Source of the DNA: Triglochin maritima | Lineage: Eukaryota; Streptophyta; Magnoliopsida; Alismatales; Juncaginaceae | NCBI GenBank assembly: GCA_963682175.1 | Contig: OY821791.1 | Coordinates: 23,467,826 to 23,531,825, forward strand | Direction of reading: 5' to 3' | DNA length: 64,000 nucleotides | In this document: piece by piece, positions 22,263 to 32,984 of the stretch | How positions within the stretch are numbered: position 1 is the stretch's first letter | How the letters are laid out: every line of letters begins with the position of its first letter | Translations under genes and position numbers: made by a program | The notes under the pieces: generated by a model | The model's database searches: none | The model's input: the letters and a program-made list of their open reading frames with translations, nothing else | What the model was told of the DNA's origin: nothing

Positions 22263-24230
22263 CAAAAGTTCAAAATTAGTCCAAGGTCATTCCATAGTTA
22301 CTCCAGCGATAATCCAGGTTCAGGCCAAAATGAATCCGTAATGTATCCAGAGTCATTCAAGAAGCAAACGAAAATGTAGTCCACTGACATTCCAGAGTCA
22401 ATCCAGACTCACTACAGCCATAATCCAGCGTCGTGCCAGAATGAATCTGGAATGTATCCAGGGTCATTCGACAAGGACACCAAGGTTCACGCACGGTCTA
22501 AAATTAGTCCAGAGTCATTCCAGAGTAGATCGAGACGCAATTAAGCGGTAATCCAGCGTCATGCCTGATTTACATCATTTCATGCATTCATTTGTGTCTT
22601 ATATCCTTTATTTTTAGCCTAAGCAATGCTACGTAACGAGTTTTATGTTTAAGTTTCAGGAATAAACATGTTTGAGAAGAAGAGACTCAAAAGGACTTAA
22701 AAGAAAGAAAAAAAGGACTAAGTTGCAAGACTTATGGATTGAGATGCAAGAGAGGGACCCCAACGTAAAACCAAAAGGAGCAATGAGCAAAACAAGAAGC
22801 TCCACACCATCATCAGGAGTATTTTGGCAATTAGATCGGGGCCAAAAAACCAACAACCAAATAGGGTTAAAAACATCAAGAAATCAAGCCAGAAACCATA
22901 AATAGAACTCTTCCTCTCCTTTTGTATTCACCCATTACTTGGTGGCATTCTCTCTACTTGGAGTAAGTCTTGGAGCAAAAAGTCGTGGTGGAGAAGAATG
23001 CTACTAGTAATGTGTCATTTAATAAAATAATTTTCATTGTTTTTTCTCATGTTGTCTCTTTTTTATGCATGCTTAGCTTAGTCTTGTTTCTTTGATCTTT
23101 GGGTAAATTAGTTAGAATGTCTCCTTTCTTCTTTAGTTTAATTGCTAGCAAAATGTGTAGTGAGTAGTTCCATCCCCTTTGGGGGGTGGAGATGATGTTC
23201 ATATATATTGTGAAGTTTGGATATTTGATGAATTTTTGATTGTGTAGACTTGCATGTTTTGTATGTACATTGGGGCTATTTTAATCATCTACATGTTGGG
23301 GAATTTTGAGGGGTTTTACCATAATATTTAGACAATTCTCATGCTTAGTTTTCTCATGTTTATTGACTGAAATTTCCTATTCACTGCTACAATTTAGTTA
23401 TGTGTTTGTATTTGTGTTTGTTTGCTTGATTGATTGAAGAAACTTTGTTTTGATGGGTTTTGCCATAACATTTAGACACCTCCCATGCTTACCTTGTTCT
23501 TCACATGAGTTTATGGTTTTTGATGAGTCTTGCCATATCTTTAGACACTTCTCATGTTGAGCTTAATCTTATGATAATCAAGTAGTAATTGCTGATACAT
23601 TGTGTGAATGGATTGATAGGTTTTGCCACATCTTTAGACACTTCCTACGCATGACAACACACACACAACACACACACATACATGCCTACATGCATTATTC
23701 ATCACTTATTTCACTTCATATGTGCACACACTCCACCCCTAAGGGGTTTCTCTTCTTGATTCTCAATTTTTCGTTGCTTTCTTTCGTATTTCTTACTTAC
23801 TAGTTTAGTGTAGTTAGCTTTAGCATAATCACATCTTTTCTCCCTTTATTCGCCACTTGATTTCTGAGAAAGCAGAGGCTACTCACCTCACTACTTGCCA
23901 CCGCTTCATCGCGGTTGTGCACTTACGGTAATTAATAAAACATTTAAACAATGCCAGAATGAATCCGGAATGTATCCAGGGTTATTCAACAAGGACGCCA
24001 AGGTTCACGCAGAGTCCAAAATTAGTCCAGAGTTATTCTGAAGTAGATCCATACTCAATCAAGCGTTAATCCAGCGTCGTGCTAGACAGAATCTATAATG
24101 TATCCAGAGTCATTCGAGAAGGAAACCAAGTTTACAACGGAGTCCAAAATTAGTCCAGAGTTGTTCCAGATTAAATCCAGACTCAATCTAGTGGTAATCC
24201 AGCGTCTGGCCAGAACAGTTATACAACTCT
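22262..24230. repeat. TCCAGA-rich array, right (split by a solo LTR)
   Basis: The same phrases as the left array, in the same orientation, at 22262-22565 and 23951-24230; the inserted LTR between them duplicated ATGCC. It ends just before the minus-strand ORF at 24446, mirroring the left array's position next to the ULP1-like gene, and so may be the flank of a second element copy. Confidence 0.75.
22566..23950 (+). repeat. Solo LTR (Athila/Tat-like)
   Basis: 1385 bp from TGATTTACATCATTTC to CATTTAAACA, flanked by the perfect duplication ATGCC (22561-22565 and 23951-23955). A TATA-like CATAAATAG lies at about 22898, and a U5 hairpin ACCGC-TTCATC-GCGGT at 23900-23915. The U3 palindrome seen in relatives is not evident. 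Confidence 0.93.
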
Positions 24231-24445
24231 GGAACACATGAATATATAGACTAGGTCTGTAAATGATCTATAAGGGTCTAAAGAATGGGTCTTTCTACAC
24301 GGTCTGAAAAAGTCATTGCATCAAGAATGGCATGATAGTTTGACAATTGATTAACATGTAAACATAGACATTAAAACACCATACAAAAAACCAACAATTC
24401 TATAAAATTACAAAGATTGTATTACAAACTAACAACCAAAAGTGA

Positions 24446-24760
24446 TTACATTTCAAACTTGGAATTGCGATTATAAAATCTGATATCCCAATCAGAATAA
24501 TCTGGATCCCCTGGACGCGGAATTATATGAATTGGCGAATCAACCTTGCATTTGTCCTCACCTTTATCTTTAGAATTCTTCTTGACAATACACTTCGAGA
24601 TTTTCTCTTGCTTAGAAACTCTTCGATTCAATGGTGCCCGTCCTTTTTTGCGAACTGGAAGAGGATCAAACACTTGATCAAATTTGGTATTCTCAGACGG
24701 CAATTTAGTAGACCGACTGGTGTGAGGGGACTACATAGACATTTGATCTTTTATGTAGTC
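24446..24760 (-). pseudogene. 3' exon of an unrecognised gene beside the right array
   Basis: An open frame of 85 codons to the stop at 24446, basic in its middle and ending PDYSDWDIRFYNRNSKFEM. The same frame continues upstream as VVKYVDYIKDQMSM but across an in-frame TAG, so it is broken or spliced. No family recognised. By position and strand it matches the C-terminal exon of the ULP1-like gene next to the left array, but the sequence is different. Confidence 0.35.
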
Positions 24761-24889
24761 CACATACTTAACCACTACTCATATCTGTTGTCAGACATAA
24801 ATGCTTACTCAGCCTGTAAGACCCGTTCTCCTACTTGAATAATAATATGTCCACTCTCCTCGGTTATGTATAATTGAATTCTTGGAATG

Positions 24890-25517
24890 TCAAATTGTGT
24901 TATGGCATGTTTGTTTGAGTATATTTGATCAGATTTCTTGTTGGTTGATCGGGTGCGACACATCGGGCGAGCGCGCGGTTGTTTGACTCGATCGACTCAA
25001 TTTGGGTCCAAGTGAGTGTAGGGATGGTTTTGGACTGGGCCCAGGTGGGAGTGGCATGGAATTGGAAGGGATGCTTGGGAGTTACACACATTTTTCAAGG
25101 GTGTCTTTTGGATGTCTTTGCTGGTGCCATTTTTGCCATGCTTTGAGGTGGCTTGAATAGCCATGAAGACTATTGATGAAAGTGTTATTTGCAACAAAAG
25201 CTCCTTAGTTCCAGCCGACCCTCACACTTCTTCTTCTCCTCCTCACGTCTCTCCACCTCCTCCACTCCTCAGCCAAGTGATCAGGTCACTCAGGTGGTGC
25301 TCCGGAAAGCTGCATGTGATTTGTTAGTTGTTAGTTGTTAGTTGTTGACTGTTGTTTTTCTCTCTTTATTAAAATAACAATATCACTTATTTTTCTCTCT
25401 TTCTTTCCTTAATCGAAAATCACAAAAATAACAATATCTCTCCCTCCTTGTGTTTGACCCGTACATGCCACGTCTTCATTGACGCCGTGCACTTGCGGTA
25501 TAAATAAAATTCACATC
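24890..25517 (+). repeat. LTR remnant, Athila/Tat-like
   Basis: The last part matches LTR ends of G1, B and C: GACCCGTACATGCCACGTC, hairpin CGTC-TTCATT-GACG (25471-25484), GTGCACTTGCGGTATAAAT, then a CACATCA end. A TTGTTAG tandem run lies at 25321-25345. The left boundary is uncertain; no target duplication found. It abuts gag of element B. Confidence 0.5.
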
Positions 25518-25526
25518 ATTGCTCAA

Positions 25527-25945
25527 TAAACTGAGACATTACAAGAAACATTGGCATCTTTCATTCGTGCGGTAGAGGATATGAGTGCACCGGTGGCTCC
25601 AATAGTCATACCGTGTGACTGTTGCGGGTTGAGTGGTCAAGTTATCTGGGAATGTTCTTATGTTCCCCCAGAGCCTGAGTATGAGTATACCTTTCCCACA
25701 ATCCTTAATGTGACCTTTTCGCATCCGCGTACAACCCAAGTGGGATGGGAGACAATGTTGATTCAATTTTTTATACATCATACCCACCTATTATTCTCCT
25801 CCCAAATACACACATCCGTACCAGCCACCACCTATGACCACATGGACTAATTCTCAGCCTATTAACACCCAACGTGCAAAATATGACAATCAAAATGTGA
25901 ACTTCAATGTTGACCCCAAACTTGATTCCTTAAAAAAACCTCCAA
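25527..25945 (+). pseudogene. gag fragment of element B, N-terminal side
   Basis: Zinc-knuckle region CDCCGLSGQVIWEC, where the His that should be ligand three is Gln (G1 has CHSCGRIGHVGSEC). A Pro/Tyr-rich linker follows after a frameshift near 25735 and ends near DPKLDSLKKPP, where the LINE begins. Not functional. Confidence 0.65.
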
Positions 25946-26109
25946 TTGTTTTTTGAAAAATGTATGGTAAATTGTATTAAAAATGGGAGACACCAACCAC
26001 GGCTGGCGACTAAGCCCACCCCATGAGGTGGTGACTGCTACAAAAGCACCAAAGTATGTCTGCTCACAATAGAGCTATAAGGTCCTATAAGCCCTGGCAA
26101 AGCTAATCT

Positions 26110-26990
26110 ATGCTACTTGGGGATTCAAATTGGGGATCCCCCTGTCCCATTTTTTTAAAACATTACGCTCCGTTTGGGTTCCACTCCTCTTGAACTTCTT
26201 CCCATGGAAGGAGGCCCTGACATCCAAGAAAATCCTTCTCTGGACCTCCGAGTTGGCCAGCTCCCTTGCTTCATGCCTACGCCTATTTTATTCTGCCCAT
26301 ATGTGCCACACGGTTGCCGCTATAAGTGACCACAGTAGCCCCCAACAAGGTGTCCCAAAGTATAATTCATTAGTCCTAAGGATAATGTCCTCTAAGTCCG
26401 TGGTATGTGCCTCAATGATATCATTAGTCTGACTACAGATACCCAGCGAGATGTCCTTCGTGTATAGCACACGAAAAACAAGTGGCCCAAGCTCTCATCT
26501 TGGCCATACATTCCATGATCATGGCCACTGCGTGCCTGGTCATACATTCCATGATCATGGCCACTGCGTGCCTGTTGAACCCAAAATCCTCAAGAGTCCC
26601 TTCAAGATCCTCCCACTCAACTGAATCATACACCTTGGAGATATCCACCTTGATGCAAGCTCTAGGGGCACAGTTTGCTCTGTTGAACCTAGCCCCCATC
26701 TCAGTTCCTAAGGCGAAGTTGTCCCCAACGTATGAACCCTTGATGAAGGTCGTTTGATTTGGAGATACCAAGTTCCAGGATATAGGCATTAGTCTATTGC
26801 CAATGATCTTTGCTAAAAAATCTATGGCGAGTGTTGACACAAGAAATTGACCTGAAATCCGACAGGTCTGCTGCTCTATTTTTTTGGGAATGAGAGTGAT
26901 GAAGGTGTGGTTGATTCTCCACAGAAGTTGCTGCTCCAGGAAAACTGATTGTACTAAGTGTGTTACATCTTGCCCTATTATGTCCCAATA
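26110..26990 (-). pseudogene. LINE reverse transcriptase N-part fused to C-terminal tail
   Basis: RT motifs NRLMPISWNLVSPNQTTF and KVDISKVYDSVEWEDL are clear. After the LEDFGF helix comes a 36-bp tandem duplication (26503-26574), and then the C-terminal region typical of plant L1 (LLWSLIAATVWHIWAE, 26288-26340). The catalytic FADD block and the rest of RT are missing, so a large internal deletion joins the two parts. Confidence 0.75.
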
Positions 26991-27642
26991 TTTCTAGAAG
27001 AAATGGGCATTAAACCCATCCGGGCCTGGACTTTTGTCTGGATTGAGCTCCATGACCGTTGCCCTAACCTCTTCATATGTGGGATCCCTAGATAGTTCAC
27101 TGTTTAGCTCCATAGAGACCTGCCTTTAGAAGCTGTTTGCACCCTTGCTGGTGGTGGTGGTGCTACCTGGAACAAATTCAAAAAGTGCGTAGAGCACTTA
27201 TCCTCTATGTCCTTCCTGGAAATCATGTGGCACCCATTCTCGCCTACTAGATTATACAAGGAGTTTTTACACTTTCTCTCCTTGGTTACTCCCGCAAAGA
27301 ACTTGGTGTTCTTATCCCCAAGAGTTGGCTAGATGTCTCTACTCTTTTGTCGCCAGTTCTCCTCCTCAATCTGTCAAGCCTATCGGAGGCGAGCTTTGCT
27401 CTCAGAGAACCTTCGTTGAGCCTCAATGCTCAAGGGTCTGCTAGCCACTGTCTCTTCAGCCGCCCTGACTCCTTTTGTAACTTCACCCGTAGGGCTGAGT
27501 TTATACCTGAAATGGTGCTTTATCATGAGCTTCGTCCGAGTCACACGCTGGGGCAAGCAAAAGAATAGGGTACCACTGACTTTATTCATCCAAGCCGTCT
27601 TAACCATGCCCCCAAGGTCCGGAGCCCTAGTCCATAAATTAG

Positions 27643-28384
27643 TTAACCTAAACGAGGCCTTCCTACTTTCGAGTTTGCGAGATACAGTCGTAATGCCAAA
27701 TCATCACTCATACTCCCACCGATATACTCTACTTTGCATAATGGCGACAACCAGAACCAAGTGCTATTGCAGAAAGTTGTATCCAGACTACTGGTGACCC
27801 TTCCCTCTTTTATCACCCCATTGCAAAAGGTCTTCTCCTCACCTATGAAAGGGATCTCCAGCAGAGATGCCTCATCTATACAGCTATTGAATTCGTCTAT
27901 CCCACCCCATCGTGGCTCTGATGGGCTTACTCGTTCCCACATCCTTCTTATTTCATTGAAGTCGCCAATCTGCAACCATGGCTCTTCAACCCCCTGACTT
28001 AGCTCAATGAGCTTTTTCCACAATTCTCGACGCACCACCTTAGATGATGCCCCATAGACCGCTATCACAAGGATGGAAAACCCCCCTCTATTACACGCCC
28101 GAAAGTGCACCACTTGTTTTTGAACCTCCTGTATTTCCACCTCCCAACTCTCACAAGACTAGGCAACCCAAATAGAATCTGGGGAGCCCTCACTAAAAGC
28201 ACTACTATTTGTCTCCACCCTCCAACTAGTTCCCAAAAACTTGCTAGAGTAATCAAAATTCACCCTCTGGACCTTGGTCTCAAACAATATGACCAGGTTC
28301 GATTTATTTTGCAAAAGAAATGCCCTAACCTACTTTCTCATAGAGGCGTCGTTGACCCCTCTAGCGTTCCATGCAAAAATTGGC
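27643..28384 (-). pseudogene. LINE endonuclease (EEP family) remnant
   Basis: Starts WNARGVNDASMRK, the usual opening of plant L1 endonucleases. It continues through LVILFETKV (the catalytic Glu region), a frameshift, then VIAVYGASS, WLQIGDFNEI (GDFNE catalytic block) and ends SDDLALRL where SDHxxL is usual, so the terminal catalytic His is replaced by Asp. In-frame stops occur near 28330 and 28160. Confidence 0.75.
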
Positions 28385-28894
28385 ATTTAGGTGAAGGGAG
28401 TGGCCACATCGGTCGGAACCTTCGTACCTTTTATTCTTCCACTTCTAGAAGACCTATACTTATCTCTATAAGATTCCTCTCCTAGGGTTAGAGCATCTAA
28501 CAAATCCACTTTGGGAAGGGTGCAGCGGTGGGAGGCCCCCTCAGCTGCTACCCTTTCTTCCTCAGACTCGTCTTTCCCGATTCCATGATCTCCCCCTCCT
28601 CTACAACTTCATTGGTAAGAGGGAGTATGACCTCTATGTCCTCAGAATGTTTCTTCTTTTTTCTTTTTCTCTTTCTTCTTAGTGTGTTTCCCTAAGCTAT
28701 CAACCTTACTGCCAGCCCCTTCCTCACGTGCCTCTAAAGCACGTGACATGGTTGTCTCCCCATGCCCAGCCTGCGAAAAGTCTTTTGAGTGGGAGCCCAT
28801 ACCCCCCTCTGCTACTTATGTGACCTTGCTTCCTTGTGCATCCGTAGAAAGCACGAGCTGGCAACCCAAGTTCATGGAAACCTCTCCAAACGTT

Positions 28895-29170
28895 GATGGA
28901 AACCACTCAAAATTTATTAAAGTCCAACTTGAATTCCTTGCAAACTATGGAAATGCAAGTGAGTCAAATGACACAACAATTAAGTGAACGTGAGGATGGT
29001 GATCTTTCTTGTCAACATGAGAATTCATCTTTTGATATCAAACCACCACCACATCCATAAATTCAAAGCACAATATTTCAAAGTCAAACTCTTAGTCAGT
29101 CTGAGGGACTTGGGTTTCAATTCACGATTACATGGTGGGGTATTCAATTTAAATTGAGAATAGCATGGAC
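28895..29170 (+). pseudogene. gag fragment of element B, C-terminal side
   Basis: The frame reading NSLQTMEMQVSQMTQQLSER is the counterpart of G1's QTMKSLELQMSQLAQSVHER and C's RLETQVSQLAQIVGEREK. It decays after about 29050. Together with 25527-25945 it brackets the LINE. Confidence 0.65.
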
Positions 29171-29315
29171 CAACTTCACTATGAGTCGACACAGGATTGT
29201 GCCTTATCTTTTTGTCTCGTGGCCCTCAAGCCACATGATATTAATGTTGTGCCTCTTAAGGGCTCACCTTGGGTGGAGCAAGAGCTCTCTAATACCCCTA
29301 ATTTGATACGACCTA

Positions 29316-29783
29316 GTGAGAGTTTGTCTCTCAGTATTGCTCCTGATCATCTTTAAAATGAAGGGACACCAAAAAAACTACATTGCCAATCACGGTATTG
29401 GGAGTTCCTTAGAGGATACATTCGGTAAGAGACCCCTTTTCAGTTTGCCTGGTGTGTCGGGCAAGGATAATGAGGTTGTTGGCCTCGTTTCGGCACACCA
29501 ACCTGTTGTTTGGAGAGTTTGGATTGACGATCACAACTTCAGTACCGCAATGGGAGAAACTCTTCTGTCATTGCTCAATTACGACCAAACTATGGAGAGG
29601 TTCGAGCTCGTTACGTTTGATCCTTTGTTCAATATGCCTTTGCATTTTCATCATGAACTTCTCCTTGCTTCCTGTGCACTTTGTGAGTGGGCCCACACAT
29701 GCGAATTTTGGTCCCGCGTGGTGTCATGTTCTCATTCCAAGTGCATTGACCCACTTTTGAGGTTCCCATTTGATGTCCTTTGA
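29316..29783 (+). CDS. Element B ORF2, homologue of G1 ORF2
   Basis: 155 codons; internal ATG at 29358 is also possible. The middle and end (WRVWIDDHNF, FELVTFDPLF, and FPFDVL at the stop) align with G1 ORF2. The stop is followed by the same non-coding sequence (ATTTGGGCCCCATTTG, CGTATTTATCTCCCTTCTT). An upstream frame at 29165-29356 (MDQLHYESTQDC) may be part of the same ancestral ORF after a frameshift. No known domain seen. Confidence 0.45.
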   Translation: MRVCLSVLLLIIFKMKGHQKNYIANHGIGSSLEDTFGKRPLFSLPGVSGKDNEVVGLVSAHQPVVWRVWIDDHNFSTAMGETLLSLLNYDQTMERFELVTFDPLFNMPLHFHHELLLASCALCEWAHTCEFWSRVVSCSHSKCIDPLLRFPFDVL

Positions 29784-30659
29784 CACTGATGATGGATAAT
29801 TATTTTTGTACGTAGTTATATTTGAAGAAAGAAAAAAAACACCAAGAGTGAACATAGGTTGTTGTGAGCTCCAAAAGTTGTGTATTTGGGCCCCATTTGT
29901 TTCACGTATTTATCTCCCTTCTTAGGTATCTCCGAGATTTTGAGGGGAATTCATGTTTGTGTCCATTAACATGACCACAAAATTTTCCTTGTCCTTCAAA
30001 GGTGGGTGAAATCATAAATTTTTCATGCAAAACACATGTAGTATCATGCTTGCATACATTTAGGACAATGCATGAAGTAAGTGTGGGGGGTGCTTTACAT
30101 TTGTATATATGTGGAGTCAAGTCTTTTTCACTTTGTTTTCTTTTGTATTGTTGGGGTCATGATAGTATGCCGTATTTAAAATGAATATATCTTCTTGCCA
30201 TGATGATTGGGTGACTTGTCTTCTTTTGCTTGGCTAATGTTTTAATTTTTCCATTTCTTTTGAAATCTTCATGTGTTTGCAAAAGAAATTGTTTTGTGGG
30301 TTTTACGTGTGTTTAGCATGTGCAAAACCCTTGAGAGACAAAGTAAAAAGGAAGCTCCCAAAATTGACTTGAACATGATGCATTAGGACATCTAGTACAC
30401 CGGCATTACGTCTTATCTAGTCATTAGGATGCACCCTGATTTTCCTAAAGGGGGAAAGTAATCATAGGGTTTCAGTAGTCAAATAAATAAAGAAGTCCAC
30501 TCTAAACCTAGTGAGTTGAATAATTCGTGTCTGTTAGCATAAGGATGTTTGTCGTAGTCAGGGACCCTTAAATTCCTATTGTGAAAACTTAAGTGTAGAG
30601 GTTTTGATACATGTGTATATAAGAAATAATTTAGTATGGTGTTCTCTCTTCTTGCATGG

Positions 30660-31888
30660 TGATGAGAATTAAATTTATATCGCAAGTGCACGGCGTCAAT
30701 GTAGACGTGGCAAATACGGGTCGAACACAAGGAGGGAGAGATTTTGTTATTAGTGTGATTTCGATTGGGGGAAAGAAGGATAGAAGAAATAAGTTGGTTT
30801 TGAGATTTTTGATTTTTAATTATCTAAAGCAAGAAACAAGAACAATTAAAACTAAAACAAGAACAAAGAGGTGAATTCCGTCGGGTGGAGGTTTAGATTT
30901 AAGGTTTAGATTAGAGAATTCAGAAACTTATAATAAATCATATTAGTTATGAAGCATTACATGATAAATGATTTAACATAAACTCAAGTAATCAAAATAG
31001 ACTAATACGAACTTAAAATAATAACACTTATTCGTCTTCTCTTCACCCTAAATCCGTCACCTCCACCCTTTGGAAAGAGTTAGAAACTCATGGAGGGAGG
31101 AAGAAGGGGTCCTTGAGACATTACAAAAGAAAACTAAAAGTAAGAAATAAAAGACAGAATTTTATTAATGAAAAGAAGAATACAAAACTAAGATTAAGAA
31201 TAAAAACTACAACCAAAGACTAAGGACCCTTCTAACATCGTTCTCGGGTCTATTTATAGTTGCTACAAGGGATCTAAGTATAATATTGGAAAGTACACGT
31301 GTCCAGACACGACTTGACGAAATTGGAGCACACGGATCGACTAGGGGGCGGCAGAATCGCCGCATGGTGTGTGTGATCTGCGACGGAATCGCCGCACATC
31401 ATGCTCTGATTTGGTCTAGATTTTGGTTGGATGTTTATGGTATGATTTGATCCTCCTTTACGCGTCTGGATTGATTCTTTCCATTCTTTTGAGCTCCGGA
31501 TTAATTCCTTCACATATTTGGATATATACATTGATTTTTCTATATATTTTCTCCAGGAGAATAAAAGCTACTCGTGATTTGTAATTAGGTCCTTGACTTT
31601 TTGCAGTTAAGTCCCCGGCTACTTTTGTGCTTAAGTCCTTGTTCTTTTTGCAATTAGGACTTGAATGCTTTTATGCTTGGATACATTTCCATTCGTAACC
31701 CGATAATCTTGAACTTGGTCTTTATGATAGAAATGAGTCTTTTGCATGCGTTTATGCTCGGGATGTGGGTAAATTGCATTCAGGTCCCTGTATTCTGTAA
31801 ATAAGACTAAACACATACCTTAGTAGCATTTATTGATGTAAAAGTAATCTAAATGAAAGACATATGATGCAATGTATACAATGCATCA
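30660..31888 (-). repeat. 3' LTR of element C
   Basis: 1229 bp. On the minus strand it has two GCGGCG-type palindromes (31395-31380 and 31363-31348, each with one substitution), a TATA box at about 31258-31251 and the U5 hairpin CGTC-TACATT-GACG (30707-30694). Its minus-strand start, TGATGCATTG, follows the polypurine tract. Confidence 0.95.
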
Positions 31889-31903
31889 AATACCCCCACA
31901 CCT
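31889..31903 (-). other. Polypurine tract of element C
   Basis: Minus strand AGGTGTGGGGGTATT, adjacent to the 3' LTR and identical in its core to the G1 tract. Confidence 0.85.
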
Positions 31904-31985
31904 AGATTTTGCTAGTCCCTAGCAAAACAGAATATAAGAAAAATGAAAATAGGGAAATCCTAACTCACTTTCGTAGGAATCACGG

Positions 31986-32004
31986 TTGCACTTAGCATGT
32001 GCAA
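31986..32004 (-). other. Conserved hairpin near the polypurine tract of C
   Basis: TTGCAC-ATGCTAA-GTGCAA on the minus strand, within a block almost identical to G1 14488-14540. Confidence 0.6.
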
Positions 32005-32011
32005 CAAGCCG

Positions 32012-32215
32012 TTAAACCTCCTTGTTGCCAAGGGGGAGGAGTGTTGTCTCCTGAGGGTTTTCAGCGGATATACCCACAAAATCCTGAATCAACATTTCAT
32101 TAATAGTTCTCAATATCTCTACCTCAACCTTATACATCTCACTGAGAATTCTTGCATGCTCATTATATAAATCTAACTCATTAAAATTATGACTTGATCT
32201 TTGTTCCTCCAACAT
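32012..32215 (-). CDS. Short conserved ORF of element C (67 residues)
   Basis: Begins MLEEQRSSHNFNELDLYNEH and ends with DFVGISAENPQETTLLPLG plus four residues, the same ending as the G1 short ORF. The N-terminal part is helical and acidic and absent from G1. No family known; a translated product is unproven. Confidence 0.3.
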   Translation of the reverse strand: MLEEQRSSHNFNELDLYNEHARILSEMYKVEVEILRTINEMLIQDFVGISAENPQETTLLPLGNKEV

Positions 32216-32984
32216 TCACACCATTAACCCTTCTATACATGTTTATCACTTGAATTATTTTGCACGCCTCCTCTGGTGGTGAAGTATCATTCGGATCAAC
32301 CATGGCATGGATCATTCTTTTAGCTTTGGGCCTTGAGTATTATTATTTTTTTTCTTTTCTTCCGTGATTCAACACATTTGCTTTTTGACACATTTACCCT
32401 TTTGCATTCGTGTAGCGAGTTTGGTCGATAATCCCGAGCTGGTAGACTCAAGTTACCGGGTTTCAAGATACCCTTACGGACCAGTGACTCAAAGGCTTGG
32501 GCTTTTGTAATCATTTTGCAAAATGTGTTTTCTTCACTTTATTCCTTTATTTTTATTTTTATTTTCCTCAAGGCTTAATTGCTATTAGAAGTCCACACTT
32601 CCCGGTATATTTTCCTCAACCTCTGCTTTTTATCAACCACTTCAAAGATTTGATTCATCCAATTTAAGTGCATATATCTCTTAAAGGGCAATGAGTTATT
32701 TCTTTGGAACTTAGATTTATGTCATAATTTCTACAAGCAGAACTATATAATAAGGAACAAAAACGCAATGCAATTTGTACACGGGTTTTGGCAGTTCAAT
32801 CTTAAGCTATGTCATGAAACATTGATTTTTTTTTTAAGAAATAAAAGACAGATCTATAGATAAATATATATACATAAACACCCCCCACACCTAAATCATG
32901 CATTGTCCTCAATGTATGCAAATATAAAGCAAATGCACTTATTACCTTGGTGAATTGCGGTGGAAGGATGGAATTTGCTCAAAG
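32216..32984 (-). other. Element C 3' non-coding region
   Basis: No convincing gene. It contains the internal polypurine-like block on the minus strand at 32916-32881 (CATTGAGGACAATGCATGA, then GTGTGGGGGG). A 64-codon basic ORF at 32320-32514 has no recognised relative. Confidence 0.55.

Larger units (their letters stand above)
25946..28890 (-). mobile_element. L1-type LINE, internally deleted, inside element B gag
   Basis: On the minus strand the order is a low-complexity ORF1-side segment (28890-28390), an endonuclease domain (28384-27643), a linker (27607-27347), part of the reverse transcriptase (26990-26580) and the C-terminal tail (26470-26110). B gag resumes on the far side (TQNLLKSNLNSLQTMEMQ, near 28903). 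The 3' end (low coordinates) has only a short A-run. Boundaries are approximate and no target duplication was confirmed. Confidence 0.75.

Noticed and set aside
16140..24230. Calling a CACTA element from the repeated ACTCACTAC phrase
   Set aside because: The phrase is inside the repeat unit, not at a defined end, and no 3-bp duplication or matching terminus was found.
24890..25517. 5' LTR of element B
   Set aside because: Its end resembles C-type LTRs more than B's own 3' LTR, and no primer site or leader follows; kept only as an LTR remnant.
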